From the NCBI GenBank assembly GCA_023401595.1, contig JAEXDQ010000007.1, positions 1 through 64,000 of the forward strand: DNA of 64,000 bases, written 5' to 3'. Made by a program: the position numbers and the translations under genes. This document shows positions 8,717 to 16,720 of the stretch, piece by piece. Source of the DNA: Spirochaetota bacterium. Lineage in GTDB: Bacteria > Spirochaetota > Spirochaetia > Sphaerochaetales > Sphaerochaetaceae. The stretch's first letter is position 1, and each line of letters begins with the position of its first letter. Below the pieces are notes generated by a model. That model worked only from the letters and a program-made list of their open reading frames with translations, did not search any database and had not been told where the DNA came from.

Positions 8717-9550
8717 TCAGGCGGTCTGCCAATGACGGACGACGCTCTTCACCAACGCGGAGAAGGAGGACTTCACCCGTTCGCCGGTCTCCAGGACTTC
8801 TTCATGGTTCAAGGGTTGGTCAAGGATGCCCGCCGCCATATTGGTCAGGCAGCTGATACCGAGGACCTTGATTCCGCAGTGGTTGGCGGCGATGGTTTCG
8901 GGAACAGTGGACATGCCTACGGCGTCGGCGCCACAGAACCTGGCGAAACGGACTTCGGCCGGAGTCTCGAACGATGGGCCCGTAAAGAGCTGATAGACGC
9001 CTTCACGCAATTCAAGACCAAGCTCCTTGCCGCACTCCAAGGCCATGGTACGCAACGCGGGGTCATAGGCCTTGGACATGTCGAAGAAACGAAGCCCCAA
9101 GTCGTCGCAGTTCGCACCGCGCAACGGGTTGTCGGCGATCAGCTTGATATGATCCTTGATGATCATGAGGTCGCCGGGCCTCCAGTTCTCATTCACACAC
9201 CCCGCGGCGTTGGTCAGCAACAGGTTCCTGATGCCGAGGAGTTTCATTACCTGGATCGGGAATACAACCTTGTCCATCGAATAGCCCTCGTAGAAATGGA
9301 ACCGTCCCTGCATGCAAAGCACCCGGCGGCCTTCAAGCAGTCCGACGACCAGCCGTCCGGCATGTCCCGGCACCGTTGAAACGGGAAAATGGGGGATATC
9401 CTTATAAGGAATGGCAATAGCTTCGGTGAGTTCATCGGCGAGGCCGCCAAGGCCGCTGCCAAGAACCAGTCCGATCTCCACGGGGGTCTTGCCAATCCGA
9501 GCTTTGATATATACAGCCGCTTCCTGTAGTTTCTTCATGAGGTCTTCCAT
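8717..9550 (-). CDS. Purine nucleoside phosphorylase (inosine-guanosine type)
   Basis: 277 residues, the normal length for the trimeric PNP family (PunA/XapA). Motifs seen are the phosphate loop GSGLGGLAD, LTNAAGCVN, GPSFETPAEVRF (purine pocket), GADAVGMSTVPE and LTNMAAG. It splits purine nucleosides with phosphate into free base and ribose 1-phosphate in the cytoplasm, as part of nucleoside salvage. The ATG at 9550 is chosen because GGAGG lies 7 bases upstream. It fits functionally with the BMP-type nucleoside importer at 12.8-17.8 kb and with deoC at 46.6 kb, although they are separate units. Confidence 0.93.
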   Translation of the reverse strand: MEDLMKKLQEAAVYIKARIGKTPVEIGLVLGSGLGGLADELTEAIAIPYKDIPHFPVSTVPGHAGRLVVGLLEGRRVLCMQGRFHFYEGYSMDKVVFPIQVMKLLGIRNLLLTNAAGCVNENWRPGDLMIIKDHIKLIADNPLRGANCDDLGLRFFDMSKAYDPALRTMALECGKELGLELREGVYQLFTGPSFETPAEVRFARFCGADAVGMSTVPETIAANHCGIKVLGISCLTNMAAGILDQPLNHEEVLETGERVKSSFSALVKSVVRHWQTA

Positions 9551-9664
9551 GTGCATTCCTCCAAGTATGCCATACGCCGAACCACGAACCGACAAGGGGT
9601 CGAATAGCTCTGGCCGATGGATCGAGATATTGTCAGTGTAGCTGTTTTTCCAGGAAAGGGAAAG

Positions 9665-10057
9665 TCACAAATGCAGTGTCCATTCCGTGGTGAAACTATA
9701 CTTGTCTTCCCATGGATTCACGTCGAAGGAAATGTTCCAGTCAACATCGTCCGCTATATCCAGCCCGATTCCGGCGCGGCCGTCATTGAGAATGCTGGCG
9801 GAGAAATCCTCTTCCGAAAGCAGCACTCCGGGATCTTTTTTCGGTACGTTTTCATCGGGCGAAGCCTCCGGCAACGCACTACCATAGGCTGGATATTCCC
9901 GCCCCACGAGGTCTACGATATTCAACGGGCCTTCCGTCAGAGAAATCCCTCCGAAATCACGAGATCGCGTTACGAACAAGTATATTCCCAAGCTCAAGGA
10001 AATCAAGGCGCAGAGAATCAACAATAAGATAAGCCAACGCTTCACAGTAGGTTTCAT
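9665..10057 (-). CDS. Membrane-anchored hypothetical protein
   Basis: 130 residues. One hydrophobic segment (about 7-28, LILLLILCALISLSLGIYLF) follows a short positive N-terminus, giving a signal anchor with the acidic remainder outside. There is no lipobox and I recognise no family. The ATG at 10057 is chosen because it begins the anchor; upstream codons in frame look like random sequence. Confidence that it is expressed is moderate. In the 404 bases upstream to 10461 I see only an imperfect hairpin (ACCGCCCA at 10182-10189 against TGGGCGGT at 10216-10223) and no gene. Confidence 0.5.
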   Translation of the reverse strand: MKPTVKRWLILLLILCALISLSLGIYLFVTRSRDFGGISLTEGPLNIVDLVGREYPAYGSALPEASPDENVPKKDPGVLLSEEDFSASILNDGRAGIGLDIADDVDWNISFDVNPWEDKYSFTTEWTLHL

Positions 10058-10461
10058 ATGAGATAGCTTAATGATACACAAAACAACCGTGAACGACCAG
10101 CCGTCCCCGCAGGGTGATACACAAAGCCCCGACAAGGGAGGAATCGTTGCGGATGACAAGCAATGGTTCAGGATAACGAAGACCGCCCAAAGACCTTTGC
10201 AGGAATTCAGCGCCCTGGGCGGTTCAATGACATCAGCGTCCTAGGGTTCCGGGATATCCCGGCAAGTCATGAATACCGGACTGTACGAACTCACAGCTGA
10301 TGGTCATGATCCGTTTTATCTTGTTTTCCCTCCCTAGACAAATACTGTATTTTCCGAAATGCGACATCCGACATACCGCATCATATCCTCCGACGGCTAT
10401 TCCAGGACGGAAGCCTTTCCCGGCCAAAACGGTCGGCCATCCTCATGTCAAAGCTTCGAAA

Positions 10462-11859
10462 CTAGCATCTGCTCAACGACCGATAGGTATGGACTATCGC
10501 TACTATGGAAATCAGGAATGTCAGAAGGTCAGATACCGGCATGGAATAGAGAACTCCGTCCAGGCCGAAGAAAACCGGCAGCAACAGTGCGAACCCTACG
10601 CCGAAGACAACCTCGCGCAACATGGACAGCAACGTGGAGAGCAAGGCTTTCCCCAACGATTGCAGGTAGATGAACGTAGCTTTGTTCACACAGGCCAGAA
10701 CCATCATGCACAGATATATCCTGAACGATTTTATGGCGAATTCCGTGTAGTAGACGCTCTCGTTCGCCGCACCGAAAATCTGGATCAGTTGTCTGGGGAA
10801 TACTTCGACGACAAACAACGCCACCGCGCCGACGACGGCTTCCGAAACCAGCAGGTACGTAAACAGGTTTTTCGCACGGTCTTTCCTCCCCGCCCCGATA
10901 TTATAGCCGACGACCGGGATGCACCCCGCCGCAAGACCAACGGCGGTAGATATGATGATCTGGAAAAACTTCATGACGATCCCGACTACCGCCATGGGAA
11001 TCTGCGCATATTGGGACTGTCCGAAAACGGAATCAAGCGCACCATACTTGCGGATCATGTTGTTGAGCGCAGCCATTGCCGCGACCAGTGATATCTGGGA
11101 CAGGAAACTACAGATGCCCAACGGAAGGAACCTCGAAACCACGCTCCAATCCAAACGGAAGCTGGCCATCTTCAGTTGCACCGATTTCATGTGGCATATA
11201 TACCAGATCGCAAGAACCGCGGTAAAGGCTTGCCCGATGACAGTCGCGACCGCCGCACCCATCATGCCCCACCGGAACACGAATATGAAAATGGGATCGA
11301 GAATGATGTTGATGACGGCTCCAGCCAGGGTAGACGCCATAGCGAAACGGGGGCTGCCGTCGGAACGGATAATGGGATTCATAGCCTGACCGAACATGTA
11401 GAACGGAATTCCTATGGAGATATACAGGAAATATTCCTTTGACTGTACGAACGTCTCAGCGTTCACCCGTCCGCCGAACGCAGTCAGGATCTGATCCTGG
11501 AACACCAGGTAGACGACTGTCAACAGCAGACTGCCGACCACACAGAGGATGATGGCGTTTCCTACGCTCCTATGGGCGTCCTCGGCGTTCTTCGCCCCAA
11601 GACTGATGCTGACGAACGCACAACAGCCGTCGCCGATCATGACGGCGAGCGCCAGCGCTACCACAGTCAATGGAAACACCACCGTATTGGCCGCATTGCC
11701 ATAAGAACCGAGATAATCGGCGTTGGCTATGAATATCTGATCCACAATGTTATACAACGCCGCTACCAACAGCGAAATCACGCAAGGAACCGCATACCGC
11801 CACATCAGTCTGCCAAGCTTCTCCTTCTCAAGAAACGCATTGGCGCCAAATTCATTCAT
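10462..11859 (-). CDS. MATE family multidrug/Na+ efflux protein
   Basis: 465 residues with about 12 hydrophobic helices, matching MATE proteins in length and pattern. Typical family features are the N-terminal MWRYAVPCVISLLVAALYN then VDQIFIAN segment, a repeat of that pattern in the second half, and GAGRKDRAKNLF. It should export organic cations or other small molecules with an ion gradient. The start at 11859 is chosen because AGAGGT lies 6 bases before it and it gives the family length. A much longer reading frame to 12363 runs through intergenic repeats and is not credible. Its leader of about 480 bases holds duplicated terminator-like hairpins, so attenuation is likely. Confidence 0.9.
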   Translation of the reverse strand: MNEFGANAFLEKEKLGRLMWRYAVPCVISLLVAALYNIVDQIFIANADYLGSYGNAANTVVFPLTVVALALAVMIGDGCCAFVSISLGAKNAEDAHRSVGNAIILCVVGSLLLTVVYLVFQDQILTAFGGRVNAETFVQSKEYFLYISIGIPFYMFGQAMNPIIRSDGSPRFAMASTLAGAVINIILDPIFIFVFRWGMMGAAVATVIGQAFTAVLAIWYICHMKSVQLKMASFRLDWSVVSRFLPLGICSFLSQISLVAAMAALNNMIRKYGALDSVFGQSQYAQIPMAVVGIVMKFFQIIISTAVGLAAGCIPVVGYNIGAGRKDRAKNLFTYLLVSEAVVGAVALFVVEVFPRQLIQIFGAANESVYYTEFAIKSFRIYLCMMVLACVNKATFIYLQSLGKALLSTLLSMLREVVFGVGFALLLPVFFGLDGVLYSMPVSDLLTFLISIVAIVHTYRSLSRC

Positions 11860-11890
11860 GTACATACCTCTCTTGACATCAAGTCCATAT

Positions 11891-11948
11891 AAAAAAACAG
11901 CGTGCCGCCAAAAAGCTGGATTTACGCCTTTGGCAACACGCTGTGAAT
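11891..11948 (-). terminator. Leader terminator (proximal copy) before the MATE gene
   Basis: On the minus strand ACAGCGTG (11937-11944) and a second block (GCCAAA at 11929-11934) pair with their complements at 11907-11912 and 11897-11904. A run of seven T follows. It ends about 30 bases before the MATE start codon. The loop carries CTGGATTTACGC (plus-strand reading), which is repeated in the distal copy. Confidence 0.75.
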
Positions 11949-12011
11949 CATTACTATCTGTCTTACGCCGACAAGCAAGCGTACAACAGCCATCCCTACC
12001 CGACCATCCCC

Positions 12012-12269
12012 GTCCGACAATGCTGCTGCACGGCGAACAGGAAGGGACACAGATATACGCCCGCCCACCCGGCGGCTTACGAAGGAGAACGGGGGGATAG
12101 CCAGGACCGCCCCTGTCCGACAGTGCTGTTGCACGGCGAACAGGAAGGGACGCAGATATACGCCCGCCCACCCGGCGGCTTGCGAAGGAGAACGGGGGGA
12201 TAGCCAGGACCGCCCCTGTCCGACAGTGCTGCTGCACGGCGAACAGGAAGGGACACAGATATACGCCCG
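12012..12269. repeat. 103-bp tandem repeat, 2.5 copies, each with a two-stem hairpin
   Basis: Copies start at 12012, 12115 and 12218; the third is cut after 52 bases. They differ at only a few positions. Each begins with a hairpin. In copies 2 and 3 CCTGTCCG pairs with CGAACAGG (one mismatch) around ACA, GTGC, a 4-base loop, GCAC and GG. Copy 1 has ATGC in place of GTGC. The same core occurs at 28.5 and 45.3 kb. A reading frame crosses the repeat on the minus strand but is not credible as coding. Confidence 0.85.
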
Positions 12270-12283
12270 TTATCCGAGCAAAC

Positions 12284-12340
12284 AAAAAAAACGTGCGACA
12301 TGCAACTGGATTTACGCAGTCAATGCCACACGCTGTTGAT
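12284..12340 (-). other. Distal copy of the MATE leader hairpin
   Basis: This is a diverged copy of the element at 11891-11948. It shares CGTGC, CTGGATTTACGC and CACGCTGTTGA or CACGCTGTGAA in the same order, with an A run (T run on the minus strand) at the same edge. Its stem is weaker. It lies directly after a plausible promoter. Confidence 0.55.
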
Positions 12341-12345
12341 GCAAA

Positions 12346-12374
12346 TGTATACCAGAATTTCAAAAAAACTTCAA
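12346..12374 (-). promoter_or_regulatory. Candidate promoter of the MATE leader
   Basis: On the minus strand TTGAAG (12369-12374), a 17-base spacer and TATACA (12346-12351). Transcription would start at the distal hairpin and run about 480 bases to the MATE start. The boxes match consensus at 4 of 6 bases each. Confidence 0.45.
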
Positions 12375-12451
12375 ATCATCCCGAACTAAAAATAATGGAT
12401 TTCTTGTGATGGGGATATGGAAACGATTCGGACAGTTTAGGGCAACCGTAC

Positions 12452-12487
12452 CTGAGCGATCTGGGCGACCTGAGCGACCTGAGCATC
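12452..12487. repeat. 9-bp tandem repeat, four units
   Basis: Units CTGAGCGAT, CTGGGCGAC, CTGAGCGAC and CTGAGCATC follow each other without gaps in non-coding DNA. Confidence 0.7.
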
Positions 12488-12610
12488 TCAGCAGGAAACA
12501 AGGACTTGGAAGTGGTACGTAAAACGGTGGGTGGCATCATCGACCGAAGCTGACGGCTGAGATCATCCCCTGACAAAGCCGTTACAACGGACCGATGAAA
12601 ATTGATACGC

Positions 12611-12682
12611 AGGGATAACCTATCGTACAGGGATAACCCACCGCATAGGGATAGCCCACCGCATAGGGATAGCCCATCGTGC
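12611..12682. repeat. 18-bp tandem repeat, four units
   Basis: Four adjacent 18-base units of the form AGGGATARCCYAYCGYRY (12611, 12629, 12647, 12665). Units 2 and 3 differ at one base. There are no spacers, so it is not a CRISPR array. The rest of 12683-12766 shows nothing. Confidence 0.85.
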
Positions 12683-12766
12683 GGGGGGAGTACCATTGAC
12701 TAGGCCGTAGCGCTTTCAGTTCCACGCGGATTGTTGACCCCTAGGGCAGCGGCCGGCAAGCCCAGA

Positions 12767-12799
12767 TGAAAAACCCCGCCGAAATGAACGACGGGGTGA
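12767..12799 (-). terminator. Terminator of the BMP-type importer operon
   Basis: Read on the minus strand, ACCCCG pairs with CGGGGT and is followed by a T run, about 40 bases after the last permease gene. Confidence 0.85.
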
Positions 12800-12836
12800 G
12801 ATGTGTATGGACAAAGGCAGATGAGGCTCTTGCGAC

Positions 12837-13769
12837 TTAGAACGGTTCTCCGGACGCTTTAGGCGCGGCCGATTTCTTTGAGAACGCGACCAACGCAAGC
12901 AAGGTGACGACATATGGGAAAACCTTGAATATCACCGGAGGCACGATGCCCAACTGCGGAATGACCTGGGATACATTGGCGATCGTCGTAGCGATACCGA
13001 AAAAGAATGTCGCTCCGAGAATGCCAAGTGGTTTCCATTGACCGAAAATCAACGCTGCGATTGACAGGAAGCCAAGACCGGCGACACTACCGTTGAACTC
13101 GCCGGAATAAGTGATCAGGATGACACCGCCGCCGAGACCGGCGAGCGCGCCGCTCATGATTACACCGAAATACCGCATTGCATGAACATTGATACCGGCG
13201 GACGCGACCGCAGACGGATGCTCACCGCACGCCCGAAGCCGCAGACCGAACGAAGTCTTGTAGAGCAACAACCACGAAAGCCCCCAGATCAGCAGGCACA
13301 CCCAGGTACTCCAATAGCTTTGTGAAAAGAACAGCGGACCCAATACCGGAATCTTGGACAATATCGGGACATCGTTACGGACAATGCCCATCATGATACG
13401 GACGTTGCCGCTACCGGCGATCGTGCGGGCAAGATATACGGTCAACGCGCTGGCCAGCATGTTGATCGCGGTGCCGCTGATGACCTGGTCCGCCTTGAGG
13501 TTGATCGCCGCGAACGCATGCAGCAGGGAGAAGATCGCGCCAGCCACCATGGCGGCCAACAGACCGAGCGGCAAAGCCACCGCATAGGAGTACCCCTCCA
13601 AGAACTTGATGGTGATGGCGCTGGCGAAATAACCTATGAGCATCAGGCCCTCAAGACCGAGGTTGGTCACACCGCTTCGTTCTGAATAGAGACCGCCAAG
13701 GGCCGTCACCAGCATAGGAATGGTATATGCGATGGCGTATGGGAAAATCATCGTAATGGTATGCCACAT
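12837..13769 (-). CDS. BMP-type nucleoside ABC importer, permease 2
   Basis: 310 residues, about eight to ten hydrophobic helices, of the BPD_transp_2 (LivH/RbsC-like) fold. The N-terminal block TALGGLYSERSGVTNLGLEG and the C-terminal GEHPSAVASAGINVHAMRYF match the second permease of BMP/YufQ-type nucleoside importers. It is an inner-membrane component that pairs with the permease encoded just upstream. It starts one base past that gene's stop codon and ends the operon, 38 bases before a terminator. Substrate assignment (purine or pyrimidine nucleosides) rests on the family and is not proven here. Confidence 0.9.
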   Translation of the reverse strand: MWHTITMIFPYAIAYTIPMLVTALGGLYSERSGVTNLGLEGLMLIGYFASAITIKFLEGYSYAVALPLGLLAAMVAGAIFSLLHAFAAINLKADQVISGTAINMLASALTVYLARTIAGSGNVRIMMGIVRNDVPILSKIPVLGPLFFSQSYWSTWVCLLIWGLSWLLLYKTSFGLRLRACGEHPSAVASAGINVHAMRYFGVIMSGALAGLGGGVILITYSGEFNGSVAGLGFLSIAALIFGQWKPLGILGATFFFGIATTIANVSQVIPQLGIVPPVIFKVFPYVVTLLALVAFSKKSAAPKASGEPF

Positions 13770-13770
13770 A

Positions 13771-15084
13771 TTATTTCACCTCCTTGCTGTCGGACTCCGG
13801 CCCTGCCGTAGACTTCCGTCCCGTATGGGAAGTATCCTTCGGCGGCATCGGTTTCGAAACCTTCCTATCGGCTTGCGCTCCAGCCCGTACCACGGTCTGC
13901 GTCTGCGCATCGGGATCAGACACCGTAAGTTCATACGCCTCGTCGGCGGCTTCCTGCGCCACATTCCGTACAGCGAGGGCCTCTACAGCCAACGCCTCCT
14001 TCGATTCCCGGCGGAACGCCAACCGTCTGGAAACGGAATCCCAGAATTTCTTGAACAAAACGCTCGTCGCGGTGAAATAGATGATCGTAGCGATGATTGT
14101 ATCCGCGATTTCCGGCGGAACACTCGTCATGGCGTTCATGAACCCCTTGCCTGACTGCAACATACCGAAGAACAACGCGGAAAAAAAGACGCCGATCGGA
14201 TTGCTGGCGCCAAGCAAGGCGACCGCTATGCCGTCGAAGCCCTGGCTGGGCATGACTCCGATCTGCATGTTGCGGCTGTACCCGGTATAATATGTCAGCC
14301 CGGCGAGACCTGCGAGCCCTCCGGCAATCATCATGGAAATGACAACGTTGCGGTTCACCTTGATCCCTGCGTATTCCGCGCAGAAACGATTGGAACCGAC
14401 AGCCTTCAGTTCGAAGCCCAGCGTAGTCTTGTCCAGTATCAACTTGATGACGACTACAGAGATGATAGCGACGAAAAATCCAAGGTTCATGTACGAACCG
14501 TTGAACAGACTAGTCAACCAACCCGCCCGAAGCGACTGCGTGAGCGCGATTGAAGCCGATTCGGTCTCCAACGAGGGCCCCTTGAGGTACGCCGGGACGA
14601 AATAGTAAATCGACCAGTAGGCGATCCAGTTCATCATGATCGTCGCGACGACTTCATGTACGTTGAATTTCGCTTTGAGCAGACCGGGGATGACGCCCCA
14701 CAACGCACCGCCGAGCAAGGCGGAAAGGACAAGGACGATCAGATACAGCGGACGAGGCAGAACGACATGATGGGCTACCAACGTAGCGCACAGCCCGCCG
14801 ACAAGCATCTGTCCGGAAGCCCCTATGTTGAACAGACCCGTCTTGAATGCGAAGGCGACAGACAGACCCACAAGCATCAGCGTAGTCGCCGTCGCGATCG
14901 TATTGCCGATACGCTCTATGTTCATCAAACCGCCTTTGAACAGATAGAGAAAGCCGGTAAAGGGATTGCTGCCTATAGCGGCCATCAATATGGCCCCGGC
15001 CACGAGACCAAGGATGACGGCGGAAATAGCGATAAGGAAATCATTGCTTTTGAATTCCTTTTTCCTGTTCAATTGCCTGCTCAT
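13771..15084 (-). CDS. BMP-type nucleoside ABC importer, permease 1
   Basis: 437 residues. The first 350 form the BPD_transp_2 permease fold with about eight to ten helices and the typical GLFNIGASGQMLVGG and ELKAVGSNRFCAEYAGI blocks. The last 80 or so residues are a polar, Ser/Ala/Glu/Lys-rich tail that the family usually lacks. It is probably cytoplasmic and disordered. Its start overlaps the ATPase stop codon by 4 bases and its stop abuts permease 2, so the three are translationally coupled. It forms the inner-membrane channel with permease 2. Confidence 0.9.
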   Translation of the reverse strand: MSRQLNRKKEFKSNDFLIAISAVILGLVAGAILMAAIGSNPFTGFLYLFKGGLMNIERIGNTIATATTLMLVGLSVAFAFKTGLFNIGASGQMLVGGLCATLVAHHVVLPRPLYLIVLVLSALLGGALWGVIPGLLKAKFNVHEVVATIMMNWIAYWSIYYFVPAYLKGPSLETESASIALTQSLRAGWLTSLFNGSYMNLGFFVAIISVVVIKLILDKTTLGFELKAVGSNRFCAEYAGIKVNRNVVISMMIAGGLAGLAGLTYYTGYSRNMQIGVMPSQGFDGIAVALLGASNPIGVFFSALFFGMLQSGKGFMNAMTSVPPEIADTIIATIIYFTATSVLFKKFWDSVSRRLAFRRESKEALAVEALAVRNVAQEAADEAYELTVSDPDAQTQTVVRAGAQADRKVSKPMPPKDTSHTGRKSTAGPESDSKEVK

Positions 15085-16601
15085 TTCGCACCTCCCTTGT
15101 CCTTGACTCCGGCCATCATCAATCCAACGGCGTGTTCATCAGTCTCGGAAGTCTTGACGATATCAATCAGTTCACCGGAATTCATGACCGCTATCTGGTC
15201 GGAAAGATTGAATATCTCATCAAGCTCGAAGGACACAAGCAAAACGGCCCGTCCCTTGTCCCGATGGGCCACCAGTTGTTTGTGGATATATTCAATAGCG
15301 CCGACATCCAGACCTCGGGTCGGCTGTACGGCTATCAGCAGCTCAGGATCGGCTACGATTTCACGGCCTACGATCGCCTTCTGCTGGTTGCCTCCGGAAA
15401 GCTTGCCCGCGAAAGAGAAAATTCCCTCGCCGCTACGGACATCGAACTGCTGTACGACATCCTCCGCATACGCCTCTATGGCGTCCTTATGGAGAATCCC
15501 ATGCTTAGAGAACGGCTCCCGGTAATAATCCCTGATCACTATATTGTCGGCCACGGTTTCATTGAGTACAAGACCGCGTTTCTGGCGATCTTCGGGGATA
15601 TGCCCTACGCCGGCCTCATTTCGCTTGCGAATCGGCGCGTTGGTGATATCGGTTCCCGCGACGCTCACGGAACCGGATTCAATGGGACGCAGCCCGGTGA
15701 TCGCCTCGATCAGTTCGCTCTGGCCGTTGCCGTCGACACCTGCGATACCGACGATCTCCCCCGCCCGGACCGACAAGGAAAAATCCTTGACGCCGAGGAC
15801 TTTCTTCGAATTCATCACATTCAGATTGCGGATATCCAGAATCACCCGGCCGGGCTGCGCAGGCTTCTTCTCCACCTTGAAGGAGACAGGACGGCCGACC
15901 ATCATTGCGGCCATCTCAGACTGGGTGGTGGTAGCGACATCGACCACGCCGATCATCTTACCCCTTCTGATGACCGTACACCGGTTGGCGACGGCTTTGA
16001 TTTCGTCGAGCTTATGGGTAATGAGGATGATCGACTTGCCCTCCGCGACCAAGTTACGCATGATCTGCATCAGTTCATCGATTTCCTGGGGAGTCAATAC
16101 CGCCGTCGGTTCGTCAAAAATCAAGATATCGGCATCCCGATACAACATTTTGAGGATTTCGACGCGTTGCTGCATACCGACGGAAATATCTTCGATGACC
16201 ATATCCGGGTCGATACTCAGGCCATATCGTTCAGAGAGGGCTTTGATCTTCTTGGAAGCGTTTTTCCGGTCCAGGAAAAAGCCGCCCTCCTTACCGAGGA
16301 TGATGTTTTCCGTAACGGTGAAATTGTGGACCAGCTGAAAATGCTGATGCACCATCCCAATGCCAAGATCATTGGCATCGTTGGGAGAAGAGATGTGAAC
16401 TTCCTTCCCCTTGACCTTGATAACGCCTTTGTCGGCATGGTACAGACCGAACAAAATACTCATCAGCGTGGATTTTCCCGCTCCATTTTCACCAAGGATG
16501 GCATGAATCTCCCCCTGCTCGACCTGAAGGGTGATGTCATCGTTGGCGACGATGCCTGGGAATTCCTTGCGGATATGCAACATTTCTATGACATGACTCA
16601 T
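15081..16601 (-). CDS. BMP-type nucleoside ABC importer, double ATPase
   Basis: 506 residues with two ABC domains, as in RbsA/YufO-type importers. The first domain has Walker A GENGAGKST, signature ISVGMQQRVEIL and Walker B ILIFDEPTAVLT. The second has a degenerate Walker A (GVDGNGQSE), an intact LSGGNQQKAI signature, and QPTRGLD where the catalytic Glu would be. Only the first site is therefore likely to hydrolyse ATP, as is usual for this family. The ATG at 16601 is preferred; a longer in-frame start at 16700 would translate the hairpin at 16667-16697. It powers the two permeases downstream. Confidence 0.92.
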   Translation of the reverse strand: MSHVIEMLHIRKEFPGIVANDDITLQVEQGEIHAILGENGAGKSTLMSILFGLYHADKGVIKVKGKEVHISSPNDANDLGIGMVHQHFQLVHNFTVTENIILGKEGGFFLDRKNASKKIKALSERYGLSIDPDMVIEDISVGMQQRVEILKMLYRDADILIFDEPTAVLTPQEIDELMQIMRNLVAEGKSIILITHKLDEIKAVANRCTVIRRGKMIGVVDVATTTQSEMAAMMVGRPVSFKVEKKPAQPGRVILDIRNLNVMNSKKVLGVKDFSLSVRAGEIVGIAGVDGNGQSELIEAITGLRPIESGSVSVAGTDITNAPIRKRNEAGVGHIPEDRQKRGLVLNETVADNIVIRDYYREPFSKHGILHKDAIEAYAEDVVQQFDVRSGEGIFSFAGKLSGGNQQKAIVGREIVADPELLIAVQPTRGLDVGAIEYIHKQLVAHRDKGRAVLLVSFELDEIFNLSDQIAVMNSGELIDIVKTSETDEHAVGLMMAGVKDKGGAK

Positions 16602-16666
16602 TGGTGGTAAACTCCCTTTGAGGGTACGGCGTGCGCCGCACGACGATAATGATAATCCCAATACCT

Positions 16667-16697
16667 CACAAGGGCCGCCTGATGGGCGGCCCTTGTG
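16667..16697 (-). promoter_or_regulatory. Perfect 13-bp hairpin inside the importer operon
   Basis: CACAAGGGCCGCC pairs perfectly with GGCGGCCCTTGTG around a 5-base loop, between the binding-protein stop codon and the ATPase start. No T run follows on the minus strand, so it is more likely an mRNA-stabilising or partial-attenuation hairpin than a full terminator. It would raise binding protein relative to ATPase and permeases. Confidence 0.8.
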
Positions 16698-16720
16698 CAT
16701 GGCATAATATGAACAAACGA

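Noticed and set aside
11860..12363. N-terminal extension of the MATE reading frame across the 103-bp repeats (Arg/Pro/Ser/Cys-rich peptide).
   Set aside because: The repeat is 103 bp, not a multiple of three, it has opposite-strand frames of equal length, and the true MATE start at 11859 has a ribosome-binding site and family length.
12611..12682. CRISPR array.
   Set aside because: The units are adjacent with no spacers, and no cas genes are present.
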